Source of the DNA: SFTH01 sp963643985
GTDB taxonomy: Bacteria > Bacillota > Clostridia > Christensenellales > Aristaeellaceae
Length of the DNA: 28,845 bases
Assembly (NCBI GenBank): GCA_963643985.1
Contig: CAVINP010000015.1
Span: forward strand, 1 to 28,845
Direction: 5' to 3'
Part shown: positions 5,921 to 13,570 of the stretch, one piece after another
Layout of the letters: each line of letters opens with the position of its first letter
Position numbering within the stretch: the stretch's first letter is position 1
Position numbers and translations under genes: made by a program
Notes under the pieces: model-generated
What the model was told of the DNA's origin: nothing
Seen by the model: the letters and a program-made list of their open reading frames with translations, nothing else
Database searches by the model: none

Positions 5921-6740
5921 ATTCGTCTTTCGTTGCGGCGTAATTGGCCGTATGCGCACTCATCCGGGCATGCTCGGGTGGCAGAGTCATGTAGTCGCCG
6001 TAGAGACGGGTCAGATAGGTATCCCAGCCGCAGGGGGCGGGCAGTTTCAGTCCTTCAAAGTCCACATTTACCGCATGATCAAAAACATCGGAGGGCATTT
6101 TTTCGCGTGAGCCGTAGTGCGTGACCATTGAAACGCCGCGGTAGGCACTCCTGTCGTAACACTGATGCATGGCCACACGGTTCATGCCAAGTGCCAGTGC
6201 ATGGGTGTCGAGAGGCAGCCATCCCAGCAGCACGCGCAGTATTTTTTTGGCCGTCCGCCAGCGCTCGACCTCGGAAACACGCTTGCGCCTGGGAAACTTG
6301 CACAGCACATCCAGCAGGCGTATGCGAGCAAAAAATATTTTGCTTGCAAACCGTGATGCGGGGATGCCGTCGATGGGGAAGATGTCAATGTAGACGGCTG
6401 CAGTATCCCCTTCAAAGAGGGTGTCTTCACGGCTGTACGTCTGCGTGTCCACCATGCGCGCCCACGCCCGACAGTAATCGTCGTTCTTCTCGGCGCTGTA
6501 CATCCGATAACGTGAGTTACCGCAGGACAGTTGCAGAAGCTTCATATAGTCTGCCCGCGGCATCATTACGTCCACATCGTCATCCCACGGAATAAAGCCG
6601 TGATGGCGCACAGCTCCCAGCAGTGTGCCGCCGGAGAGGTAATAGCAGAGATTATTTTCGCGGCAGAGTGCATCAAATGCCTTGAGTACGTCCAGACAGC
6701 GCAACTGAATCTCCCGCGTGGACAACTTGTCGGAACTCAT
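5919..6740 (-). CDS. licD: LicD family phosphotransferase
   Basis: Nucleotidyltransferase-fold protein of the LicD group, which attaches phosphocholine or similar phosphodiester-linked groups to teichoic acids and other surface glycans. In the 273 residues the family core is clear: YYLSGGTLLGAVRHHG (about 34-48) followed by IPWDDDVDVMMPR (50-62), whose acidic cluster binds metal and nucleotide. After it come a YIDIFPIDGI segment and a variable C terminus ending near LYGDYMTLPP. It starts 14 bases after the glycerophosphotransferase stop and is the second gene of that unit. The substituent transferred is not evident; no choline uptake or activation genes lie nearby. Confidence 0.9.
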   Translation of the reverse strand: MSSDKLSTREIQLRCLDVLKAFDALCRENNLCYYLSGGTLLGAVRHHGFIPWDDDVDVMMPRADYMKLLQLSCGNSRYRMYSAEKNDDYCRAWARMVDTQTYSREDTLFEGDTAAVYIDIFPIDGIPASRFASKIFFARIRLLDVLCKFPRRKRVSEVERWRTAKKILRVLLGWLPLDTHALALGMNRVAMHQCYDRSAYRGVSMVTHYGSREKMPSDVFDHAVNVDFEGLKLPAPCGWDTYLTRLYGDYMTLPPEHARMSAHTANYAATKDE

Positions 6741-6753
6741 TTTGCCACCCCAA

Positions 6754-7944
6754 TCACTTCAGTTTCCCGGCAATATATTCCGCCACAGACTGCGCGGCAT
6801 GGCCGGTCTCTGCCTCGCCGTAGAATTTCAGTATCGCATCGCAGTTTTCACGTGCCGCAGCCACTGTGCAGCGCTCGATCAGAGCATCCATGGCCTTTGG
6901 TGTGTCGGCCACCCAATAGGGCGAATCCTTCATGTCGAAATAGAGTGCGCGGTTGTGGCCGGTATACTCGTCTATGTCGTCCTGATAGAGAAAGATGGGT
7001 CGCCGCAGCAGTGCGTAATCGCCGGCACAGGAAGAGTAGTCCGTGATGAGCGCATCGGATATGAGCAGCAGTTCACCCATTTCCGGATAGGCACTCGCGG
7101 GAATAAGCCGCGGATCACTCGCAGCTTCAATGCCTTTGGACATATAGTGCGCACGCACCAGACATTTCCAGTTCTGTCCGGTAACGCTTTGCAGCGTGTC
7201 GAGCACGTGACCGAGATCCAGGCGCGTATCCTGCTTGCGGTTGTTGCGAAAATCGGTGTCACGGAAGGTGGGCGCATACATCAGCAGTCGTGTATCGTCA
7301 TCGATGCCGAGCCTGCTGCGAACGGTGCGTGCTTCCTCAGGATCGTTCCTGACCAGAATGTCGTTTCTCGGATAGCCGACCTTCATGATCTCGCCGTGGT
7401 AGTGAAAGGCGGAATGAATCTGCATCTCACCGTATTCCGATCCGCAAATGAACAGCGAGGCCTTTTCCTCGATGCCGCAGTTCAGACCGTTCGGATTGTC
7501 ATAGCCGACCTTCTTGAAAGCGCGATCGCCGTGCCAGGTCTGGATATAGACCTGATTCTTTCCCGGAAACTTCAGATAGAAGCGCATATTGAAATTGTTC
7601 ACCATCACGCGGGCGCGTGCCAGGTGCATCATGCCCCGCGTCGAGGTGGCGCAGACAACGCGCACGTAGGGCGGAATGTCATACTTTTCGGCATCCTTGG
7701 GCTTGGCGAAGAGCCACACGATGTCCGTCTGCGGCCGTATCTCGTGCAGTGCCTCGGAGATGTAGCGCGGATTGTCGTTGTACGCCTGATTATTGAATGC
7801 GCTGAAAACGACCTCGTTATAGTTCGTGCCGCCCAAGCCACGTGCGAGCGTGATGACGGTATTACGGTAGAGCGCGAAGAGCGGACCGAGCATCAGATAC
7901 AGCTTCTTGGACCGCTTCAGGCGTCGCTTGAGAGATGTGAGCAT
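6754..7944 (-). CDS. CDP-glycerol glycerophosphotransferase family protein (TagB/TagF-like)
   Basis: Likely transfers glycerol phosphate (or a similar polyol phosphate) from a CDP donor to a surface polymer such as teichoic acid. The 396 residues, shorter than TagF but near TagB size, show family hallmarks in order: YIQTWHGD with H138 (probable general base), GSEYGEMQIHSAF, VGYPRNDIL (189-197), MYAPTFRD (222-229), and LITDYSSCAGDYALL (299-313). A basic, hydrophobic N terminus suggests membrane association. ATG 7944 has a GAGGA ribosome site. The promoter is inside the 3' end of the EamA gene. With licD it forms a two-gene wall-polymer decoration unit. Confidence 0.88.
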   Translation of the reverse strand: MLTSLKRRLKRSKKLYLMLGPLFALYRNTVITLARGLGGTNYNEVVFSAFNNQAYNDNPRYISEALHEIRPQTDIVWLFAKPKDAEKYDIPPYVRVVCATSTRGMMHLARARVMVNNFNMRFYLKFPGKNQVYIQTWHGDRAFKKVGYDNPNGLNCGIEEKASLFICGSEYGEMQIHSAFHYHGEIMKVGYPRNDILVRNDPEEARTVRSRLGIDDDTRLLMYAPTFRDTDFRNNRKQDTRLDLGHVLDTLQSVTGQNWKCLVRAHYMSKGIEAASDPRLIPASAYPEMGELLLISDALITDYSSCAGDYALLRRPIFLYQDDIDEYTGHNRALYFDMKDSPYWVADTPKAMDALIERCTVAAARENCDAILKFYGEAETGHAAQSVAEYIAGKLK

Positions 7945-7983
7945 AAGTATCGTTCCTCTTTGAAAAGCGTTTAAACCGTGCTT

Positions 7984-8013
7984 AGTTTAGCATTTATGCC
8001 GTATGCCTGTCAA
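7984..8013 (-). promoter_or_regulatory. Promoter for the glycerophosphotransferase-licD unit
   Basis: On the minus strand, consensus TTGACA (8013-8008) and TAAACT (7989-7984) are spaced by 18 bases. The -35 box lies within the last codons of the EamA gene. Readthrough from EamA is also possible, since no terminator is visible between them. Confidence 0.5.
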
Positions 8014-8890
8014 GCAGCTCCGGCGTTTGCGCCAGCATGACCGCAGCGAAGACCAGCACGCAGCCGATCAGTTCCCGGCCGCCCAGGCGTTCGCCCAGAA
8101 TGAACCAGCCTGCGATGGCTGCGAACACGGATTCCAGACTCATGACAATGGAGGCCACCGCAGGTTCGGCATACTTCTGCCCGAAAACCTGCAGCGTGTA
8201 GCCGACGGCGCTGGAGAAAACACCTGCATAGACCAGCGGCAGCCAGGCGGAAAGCAGATCAGCGGTCTTTGTGTCTTCAAATATCAGTGCGCAGATCAGC
8301 GAGAGAGCACCGCAGACCGCAAACTGCAGGCAGGACAGGCTCAGACCGTCCAGAGAAGAATAGCGGCTCACCAGCAGTATCTGTGCCGTGAAGCAGACAG
8401 CACATATCAGTTCCAGCACGTCGCCCAGATACAGCCCGGATATGTCCTTGGGCGCACAGAGCAGATACATGCCGCCGATACACAGTGCGCACGCGATCAG
8501 CACCAGATAATGCGGCTTCTTGCCGCCGATGATGGCGCAGACGGCGGTCATAATGACATAGGTGGCCGTCAGAAAGCCTGCACGACCGGACGAGGCAACG
8601 CCTTCTGGATAGGCTGCGATGCCGAATTGCTGGAAGTTCGAAGCCACGCAGAGCGCCGTGCCACAGAGCAACCCGCCGATGAGCAGCTTTTTACGATTGA
8701 CCTTGGGCGCCTTGCCGGATTTTTTGCGGATCAGAAGCAATGCGGACAGGCAAATTGTGGCGATGATATTTCTGGTGGCGTTAAAGCTGAATGAGCCGAC
8801 ACTGTCCGAGGCCGAAGTCTGTGCGACGAAAGCCAAGCCCCAGATCATGGCCGTCAGGAGCAACAGCAATGTTCCCTTTGTTTTTTTCAT
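7994..8890 (-). CDS. EamA/DMT family exporter
   Basis: Integral membrane transporter of the drug/metabolite superfamily, 298 residues with about ten hydrophobic helices in two EamA repeats. The first repeat starts TKGTLLLLLTAMIWGLAF with the typical AMIWG motif; the second starts near YLGDVLELICAVCFTAQILL and ends with the conserved LESVFAAIAGWFILGERL. The ATG at 8890 is chosen because GGGGGC sits at normal distance upstream and the helix begins right after; a longer start at 8980 would add a non-conserved leader. It is divergent from an Lrp/AsnC regulator, suggesting amino acid or related metabolite export. Substrate unknown. Confidence 0.88.
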   Translation of the reverse strand: MKKTKGTLLLLLTAMIWGLAFVAQTSASDSVGSFSFNATRNIIATICLSALLLIRKKSGKAPKVNRKKLLIGGLLCGTALCVASNFQQFGIAAYPEGVASSGRAGFLTATYVIMTAVCAIIGGKKPHYLVLIACALCIGGMYLLCAPKDISGLYLGDVLELICAVCFTAQILLVSRYSSLDGLSLSCLQFAVCGALSLICALIFEDTKTADLLSAWLPLVYAGVFSSAVGYTLQVFGQKYAEPAVASIVMSLESVFAAIAGWFILGERLGGRELIGCVLVFAAVMLAQTPELLDRHTA

Positions 8891-8957
8891 TTTTATGCCC
8901 CCGGTTGAAAATTTTAGAGAGGATAAAACCTTCGAATTTACTGAAAACTCTACCATC

Positions 8958-8966
8958 ATCATACCA
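8958..8966 (-). promoter_or_regulatory. Extended -10 promoter for the EamA gene
   Basis: On the minus strand TGGTATGAT (8966-8958) forms an extended -10 element about 60 bases before the EamA start; no good -35 box is seen. It lies about 50 bases from the oppositely oriented Lrp promoter, so one bound regulator could affect both. Confidence 0.4.
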
Positions 8967-9014
8967 TTATGTCTAGCCAACAGATATTTAATGCCTAATA
9001 ATTTTCGGTAAACC

Positions 9015-9043
9015 TTGACAAATTGCGTTCAAAACGCTATGAT
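9015..9043 (+). promoter_or_regulatory. SigA-type promoter for the Lrp-family gene
   Basis: Consensus TTGACA (9015-9020), 17 bases, TATGAT (9038-9043). The start codon follows about 24 bases after the predicted transcription start. Confidence 0.78.
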
Positions 9044-9073
9044 AAGTATGGAGTTTGGAGTGGAGGTCTGAAG

Positions 9074-9508
9074 ATGGACAGCACCGATCTGAAAATTGTA
9101 TCCATGCTCAAGAAGAATGCCCGCGTATCCGCCTCGGCCATTGCCAAGGAGGTGGGGCTTGCGGTTTCGTCCGTGACGGAGCGTATCCGTCGACTGGAGA
9201 CGCAGGGCGTGATACTGCAGTATACCACCGTGATCGACAACAGCAAGATCGAGGGTGGCATCACCGCCATGATCGGCGTCAAGATCGAGCACACCAGATA
9301 CATCGACCCACTGACGGAGGTGCTGGCCGCCGATCCGCACGTGGTTTCGCTGTATGTATTGACCGGCGATCTGGATTTCCTGGCTTCGGTCTATGCCGTA
9401 TCGACCGAAGAATTCCGTCAGGTGCATCGACGCATCAGCAACATGGAGGGTGTTTCGGCGATCAAGACCTATTACATCCTGAGCACCCGTTCCAACGAGC
9501 AGACTTAA
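9074..9508 (+). CDS. Lrp/AsnC family transcriptional regulator
   Basis: Ligand-responsive DNA-binding regulator of 144 residues. An N-terminal winged helix-turn-helix begins MDSTDLKIVSMLKKNARVSA, with the recognition helix in GLAVSSVTERIRRLETQGVI. It is followed by a RAM (ACT-like) domain from about residue 62 to 138, containing DPHVVSLYVLTGDLDFLASV. These domains usually form octamers and bind amino acids at dimer interfaces. The ATG at 9074 has GGAGG seven bases upstream and lines up with known family starts. The divergent EamA gene is the obvious candidate target, besides autoregulation; this is inferred from arrangement. Confidence 0.93.
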   Translation: MDSTDLKIVSMLKKNARVSASAIAKEVGLAVSSVTERIRRLETQGVILQYTTVIDNSKIEGGITAMIGVKIEHTRYIDPLTEVLAADPHVVSLYVLTGDLDFLASVYAVSTEEFRQVHRRISNMEGVSAIKTYYILSTRSNEQT

Positions 9509-9528
9509 AATTTTCTTCGTTCGGGGTA

Positions 9529-9557
9529 TTGCTTTTTGAATCAGATTTTGTTATAAT
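9529..9557 (+). promoter_or_regulatory. Promoter for tRNA-Leu
   Basis: TTGCTT (9529-9534), 17 bases, TATAAT (9552-9557), placed so that transcription begins only a few bases before the tRNA. Confidence 0.72.
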
Positions 9558-9567
9558 ACAATGGTTC

Positions 9568-9654
9568 GCCGGTGTGTCGGAATCGGCAGACGAGACAGAC
9601 TCAAAATCTGTTATCCGCGAGGGTGTGTGGGTTCAAGTCCCACCACCGGCACCA
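9568..9654 (+). tRNA. tRNA-Leu (anticodon CAA)
   Basis: 87 bases with encoded CCA. The acceptor stem GCCGGTG (9568-9574) pairs with CACCGGC (9644-9650). The anticodon arm is ACAGA / loop CTCAAAA / TCTGT, with CAA at 9602-9604, which reads UUG. A long variable arm, typical of leucine tRNAs, is followed by a T arm GTGGG-TTCAAGT-CCCAC. It is a single-gene unit with its own promoter and terminator. Confidence 0.97.
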
Positions 9655-9666
9655 AGTCGTAATGAT

Positions 9667-9711
9667 CCGAACCGGATCTTCCTGATCGGAGACCGGTTCG
9701 GGTTATTTGTT
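9667..9711 (+). terminator. Terminator after tRNA-Leu
   Basis: Stem CCGAACCGG (9667-9675) with CCGGTTCGG (9693-9701), extended inward by TCT/AGA pairs, then GTTATTTGTTTTT. Confidence 0.85.
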
Positions 9712-9837
9712 TTTGGAAGCTTCGTTTTTCTGCATCGACCGGAAACCATTGACTGCAAACAGATAATCACTTGTCTCCGATAAACCCTTTCAAACAATCA
9801 CGGGAAATAATTGTTGACAATTCGTAATATGTTGTCG

Positions 9838-9866
9838 TTGTATTTCATGTTACTCTATGTTATAAT
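9838..9866 (+). promoter_or_regulatory. Promoter of the phospholipid operon
   Basis: TTGTAT (9838-9843), 17 bases, consensus TATAAT (9861-9866), about 30 bases before the first start codon. A TTGACA at 9814-9819 lies further upstream but has no good partner at the right distance. The stretch 9712-9837 otherwise shows nothing I can name. Confidence 0.65.
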
Positions 9867-9900
9867 GGTAGAAATGATTTTAAATCGACGGGAGGACGGT

Positions 9901-10539
9901 ATGCGCAGAGAGCCGGAGAGACTTGTGCCGCGGTATGCGGTAGGGCCGCTGGTCGGTGTTTTTGCATTTAACCTCTTAACATACTATGTAACGCGCCTGA
10001 TCAATGCGGGCTCCGTGTACCATAGCCTGGCCATCGGGCTTGATGATGCCGTGCCCCTGTGTACGCCGTTTGTAATATTTTATATTCTGGCCTATCTTCA
10101 GTGGGTCGTTGGCTACATCGTTATAGCACGGGACAGCCGCGATACGTGCCGGACGGTATTGCGCGGGGAGCTGATCGCCAAGTGCATCTGCCTTATCTGT
10201 TTTATCGCACTCCCGACAGCCATGGTTCGCCCTGAAATACCTGCAGGCGGGCTGTGCAACAGGCTCACGTCGCTGATATACCGGCTGGATACTGCGGATA
10301 ATCTCTTTCCGTCCATCCACTGCCTGGAGAGTTGGCTTTGCTTCAGAGGGTCTGTGGGTCTGAAGCGTACGCCCAAATGGTATGCGGCTGTGATGCTGGT
10401 GCTGACCGTGCTGGTGGCTGCGTCCACCGTGCTCATCAAACAGCATGAGTTAGTGGATATTCCTGCCGGTATACTTGCAGCGGAGATCGGGCTTTTGCTT
10501 TCGCACGGCATCGGCAGAATAGGGGGAGGTGCGCATTGA
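9901..10539 (+). CDS. PAP2-like membrane phosphatase/phosphotransferase
   Basis: Integral membrane protein of 212 residues with about six hydrophobic segments. Two motifs place it in the PAP2 superfamily, closest in feel to the Aur1/inositolphosphotransferase type: LFPSIHCLESW and, later, VLIKQHELVDIPAGI, whose His and Asp are the expected catalytic pair. Members remove phosphate from, or exchange head groups on, lipid phosphates outside the membrane. The ATG at 9901 has GGGAGGA upstream; the frame extends further 5' but crosses the promoter, so the longer start is rejected. It overlaps the next gene by four bases (TTGA). As leader of a PE-synthesis operon, a lipid phosphate or diacylglycerol-related substrate is likely but not shown. 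Confidence 0.75.
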   Translation: MRREPERLVPRYAVGPLVGVFAFNLLTYYVTRLINAGSVYHSLAIGLDDAVPLCTPFVIFYILAYLQWVVGYIVIARDSRDTCRTVLRGELIAKCICLICFIALPTAMVRPEIPAGGLCNRLTSLIYRLDTADNLFPSIHCLESWLCFRGSVGLKRTPKWYAAVMLVLTVLVAASTVLIKQHELVDIPAGILAAEIGLLLSHGIGRIGGGAH

Positions 10540-11594
10540 GCGGCAGTTCAAACAAAAAAGCGAAAAAGCAGTTGATTTGGTCGGTCGTATTTATCGTTAT
10601 TGCCGTGCTGAGTGCATGGGCGGTGACCTCGCAGAGCAGGGGCTTTTCACTTGAGACATTCAAGAAATTTCTGCAAGGCGCATCTCTGCCGTGGCTGGGT
10701 GCGGCCATTTTGGCTATGCTGCTGTATATATATGCGGAAGGCGCCGCGCTGAACTGCATCTGTGCTTCCTTTGCCTGCGGAAGGCGCCGGCGCGACGGCT
10801 TCGTGTACGCCTCGGCGGACATCTACTTCTCTGCTATCACGCCTTCGGCCACGGGAGGACAGCCTGCCAGCGCATATTTCATGATACTGGATGGCATCCC
10901 TGCGGCGACGGCAACCGTTGCACTGCTGGTGAATCTGTGCATGTATACTCTTTCCATCGTCTTTATCGGTGCGTTCTGTTTTATCGTGCGCCCGGGTGTG
11001 TATGCGGCATTCTCGCTTGTGCCGAGGCTTTTGATACTGCTGGGCTGCGCGGTGCAGCTTGGCATGGTGGCGACGCTCTGTCTGATGCTGCGCCATGACA
11101 GATGGGTAGAGAAAACTGCCAACGGTATTATCACGCTGCTGGCCCGAATGCGCATACTGCGGCATCCCGACGTCAGGCGCGAGCGCATGAAAGCGCACAT
11201 TCAAAGATACAAGGCGGACGCGGCGCTGGTGTTCGGTCGCTGGGGCATGCTGGGCAAGGCGCTGCTGCTGAACATATTGCAGCGTGCAGCCTTTATCAGT
11301 GTGGCGATGCTGACCTACCGTGCCATGGGCGGCCACGGCGCGGGCATGCTCAATATCTGGGCGGTGCAGGGCTTTTCGATGCTGGGCTACAACACCATAC
11401 CGGTTCCCGGGGCAATCGGCGTGGCGGACTATATGATACTGAACGGCTTCCGTCAGCTGATGGACGATGCCACGGCGGTCAATCTTGAACTGATCAGCCG
11501 CTGGTTGTCCTTCTACAGCAGCATCATCATTTGCGGAATCACGGTGCTGTTCAGGACGATATACCAAAGAAGGGTGGATAGAACGAAAAAATGA
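10536..11594 (+). CDS. MprF N-terminal-like / UPF0104 integral membrane protein
   Basis: 352-residue protein with about eight membrane helices, of the family that includes the flippase half of MprF (lysylphosphatidylglycerol synthase transmembrane region) and YbhN. The recognisable signature is ITPSATGGQPASAYFM near residue 105-120, and the conserved LGYNTIPVPGAIGVADYM stretch near residue 290. There is no C-terminal aminoacyl transferase domain, so it is not a complete MprF. The TTG start at 10536 overlaps the PAP2 stop; GGGGGAGG lies just upstream. It overlaps pssA by four bases. In this operon a role in moving or sensing phospholipids is reasonable, though members of the family differ in function. 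Confidence 0.82.
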   Translation: MSGSSNKKAKKQLIWSVVFIVIAVLSAWAVTSQSRGFSLETFKKFLQGASLPWLGAAILAMLLYIYAEGAALNCICASFACGRRRRDGFVYASADIYFSAITPSATGGQPASAYFMILDGIPAATATVALLVNLCMYTLSIVFIGAFCFIVRPGVYAAFSLVPRLLILLGCAVQLGMVATLCLMLRHDRWVEKTANGIITLLARMRILRHPDVRRERMKAHIQRYKADAALVFGRWGMLGKALLLNILQRAAFISVAMLTYRAMGGHGAGMLNIWAVQGFSMLGYNTIPVPGAIGVADYMILNGFRQLMDDATAVNLELISRWLSFYSSIIICGITVLFRTIYQRRVDRTKK

Positions 11595-12292
11595 TCGGAT
11601 TCTATAATTATACCATGTTGCTGACTTATCTCTCGCTTATTTCGGCGGGAGTGGGCATTGTCGTGTCTCTGAACGGCAGCGGACACCCTTTTATCGGTGT
11701 TTTCTTTCTGATGATAAGCGGCCTGTGCGACGCCTTTGACGGCAAGGTGGCCCGCACGAAGAAGGATCGCAGCACCATGGAATGCAATTTCGGCATACAG
11801 ATCGACTCGCTTTCGGATCTGGTGGCCTTCGGCGTGCTGCCGGCCTGCATCGGTGTGGCCATGATGCGCACGTCGACGTTCTTTGCCGGATTCCGAGAGA
11901 ACCTGAGTCGGGGGATGGGTATAGCACTTCTGACGGTCGTACCGGTCATGCTTCTGGTGCTCTACATGCTCGCAGCCATGATACGCCTGGCGTATTTCAA
12001 CGTGACAGAGGAGGAACGTCAGCGCACGGAGGGAGGTACGCGCAAATTCTATACGGGTCTGCCCGTCACCAGTGCCGCCATCATTTTCCCGACCGTCATG
12101 CTGCTGCAGTACCTCGTGCCCGAGGATGTGACGCCCGTCTATTTTCTGATGATCGTGCTCACAGGCTACGCATTTCTCTCCAAGCTGCAGATCAAAAAGC
12201 CCGGTTTGCGCGGCATACTGATACTGGTGGGCATCGGTGCGGCTGAGTTTCTGGCCATGATACTCTTCAGACACTGCTTCAGACTTCACTGA
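11591..12292 (+). CDS. pssA: CDP-diacylglycerol-serine O-phosphatidyltransferase
   Basis: Membrane CDP-alcohol phosphatidyltransferase that makes phosphatidylserine from CDP-diacylglycerol and serine. The catalytic motif is visible as D50-G51-x2-A54-R55, then G68-x3-D72-x3-D76. The segment between AR and G is 12 residues instead of the usual 8. About seven to eight hydrophobic helices make up the rest of the 233 residues. ATG 11591 overlaps the preceding stop (ATGA), and psd starts two bases after its stop. The product assignment rests on the adjacent decarboxylase; the family alone would also allow other alcohol acceptors. Confidence 0.87.
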   Translation: MIGFYNYTMLLTYLSLISAGVGIVVSLNGSGHPFIGVFFLMISGLCDAFDGKVARTKKDRSTMECNFGIQIDSLSDLVAFGVLPACIGVAMMRTSTFFAGFRENLSRGMGIALLTVVPVMLLVLYMLAAMIRLAYFNVTEEERQRTEGGTRKFYTGLPVTSAAIIFPTVMLLQYLVPEDVTPVYFLMIVLTGYAFLSKLQIKKPGLRGILILVGIGAAEFLAMILFRHCFRLH

Positions 12293-12294
12293 TC

Positions 12295-13110
12295 ATGCTG
12301 GAATTTTTGTATCACACGTTTATCGGCAGGTTGATATTGCGCCTGCTCTGCGCACCCGTCCTGTCACGCATGGCCGGATGGTTTCTGGACAGGGGCGTCT
12401 CACGCATTCTGATCGGGCCTTTCGTAAGGAAGAATAATATTGATCTCAGTCTGTGCGCGGATACCGATTTCAAAAGCTTCAACGATTGCTTTTCTCGCAG
12501 GCTTAAACCGGAGCTGCGCCCTGCGGACAATGCGCCGGATGCGCTGATTGCGCCCTGCGACGCGCTTCTGAGCGTCTATCCCATACGCAGCGGCAGTGTA
12601 TTTCCCGCAAAGCAGAGCTATTATTCCGTGGCTGACCTGCTGGGCGATGCAGAGCAGGCCAAATCGTTTGACGGTGGACTGTGTCTCGTGTTCAGACTCT
12701 GCGTTCATCATTATCACCGCTACATTTACTTTGACGACGGTCGCGAGATCGGCAGAAAAAAGATAGCCGGCGTCCTTCACACCGTCCGTCCGGTTGCACT
12801 TGAGCAGTATCCCGTGTTTGTCCGAAATACGCGCGAGTGCACGCTGATTGACACGGATCACTTCGGCTTGGCAGCCCAGATTGAAATCGGTGCAATGCTG
12901 GTGGGAAAGATTGAAAACCATCCGCCTAAGGCGAGCGTACAGCGCGGTGAAGAAAAAGGCCTGTTCCGCTACGGCGGCTCGACCATCGTGGTGCTGCTCG
13001 GGAAAGGCCGCGCGACCATTGATGAAGTACACATGACGGGCGCCGAAACGCCCGTTATGATGGGGCAGAGGATAGGCAGCGGAATGGAGGTTGGTCAAAA
13101 TGTCCGTTGA
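12295..13110 (+). CDS. psd: Phosphatidylserine decarboxylase proenzyme
   Basis: Converts phosphatidylserine to phosphatidylethanolamine using a pyruvoyl group formed by self-cleavage. The 271 residues carry the conserved CLVFRLCVHHYHRYI, the basic/aromatic NHPPKA-type segment near residue 205-210, and the cleavage site YGGST, where Ser229 would become the pyruvoyl residue, leaving a small alpha chain of about 43 residues. This resembles the Psd type of Firmicutes rather than the short archaeal type. It follows pssA by two bases, and its 3' end overlaps the YbaK gene by 11 bases. Together with PssA it implies that this cell makes PE. Confidence 0.95.
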   Translation: MLEFLYHTFIGRLILRLLCAPVLSRMAGWFLDRGVSRILIGPFVRKNNIDLSLCADTDFKSFNDCFSRRLKPELRPADNAPDALIAPCDALLSVYPIRSGSVFPAKQSYYSVADLLGDAEQAKSFDGGLCLVFRLCVHHYHRYIYFDDGREIGRKKIAGVLHTVRPVALEQYPVFVRNTRECTLIDTDHFGLAAQIEIGAMLVGKIENHPPKASVQRGEEKGLFRYGGSTIVVLLGKGRATIDEVHMTGAETPVMMGQRIGSGMEVGQNVR

Positions 13111-13567
13111 AAAAGTCAGAAATTATCTGAAAAAGTTCGGCATGAGCGAGCGCGTGATGGAGTTTGACGTGTCCAGCGCAACGGTCGAACTGGCTGCAGC
13201 CGCGCTAAACACGGAGCCGTGTCGCATCGCCAAGACGCTCTCTTTTATGGTTCGTGAGACGCCGATACTGATCGTCACCGCGGGCGATGCACGCATCGAC
13301 AATCATCTCTTCAAGGCGGAGTTCGGTGTGAAGGCCAGGATGCTTGCCCATGAGGAAACAGTCGCGCGCATCGGTCACGCAGTGGGCGGTGTGTGCCCCT
13401 TTGACGTGAACGACGGCGTGCGCGTGTATCTGGATGAATCTCTCAAGCGCTTTGAGACCGTCTTTCCGGCCTGCGGCAGCGCCAGCAGCGCGATCGAAAT
13501 GACGATCCCCGAGCTTGAAATGTGTGCCAAACCGGTTTCCTGGGTAAATGTCTGCAAGCTGCAGTGA
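13100..13567 (+). CDS. YbaK/EbsC family aminoacyl-tRNA deacylase
   Basis: Editing-domain protein of the INS/YbaK superfamily, 155 residues, probably hydrolysing misacylated tRNAs. Family features: RIAKTLSFMV with the conserved Lys, VTAGDARIDNHLFKAEFG, and GGVCPFDVNDGVRVYLDESL, containing the GG.CPF motif typical of these proteins. ATG 13100 is preferred to TTG 13091 because GGAGG sits at 13086-13090. It is translated from within the end of psd and so belongs to the lipid operon transcript, although no functional link is obvious. Its stop is only three bases from the stop of the convergent HD gene. Confidence 0.87.
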   Translation: MSVEKVRNYLKKFGMSERVMEFDVSSATVELAAAALNTEPCRIAKTLSFMVRETPILIVTAGDARIDNHLFKAEFGVKARMLAHEETVARIGHAVGGVCPFDVNDGVRVYLDESLKRFETVFPACGSASSAIEMTIPELEMCAKPVSWVNVCKLQ

Positions 13568-13570
13568 ATT

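Noticed and set aside
6718..7974. Long open frame (418 codons) on the plus strand opposite the TagB-like gene
   Set aside because: Antisense shadow; no ribosome site or recognisable domain, and the minus-strand protein has all family motifs.
9811..9900. Upstream extension of the PAP2-like protein from a start at 9811
   Set aside because: It would place the promoter -10 box inside the coding region; ATG 9901 has a strong GGGAGGA ribosome site.
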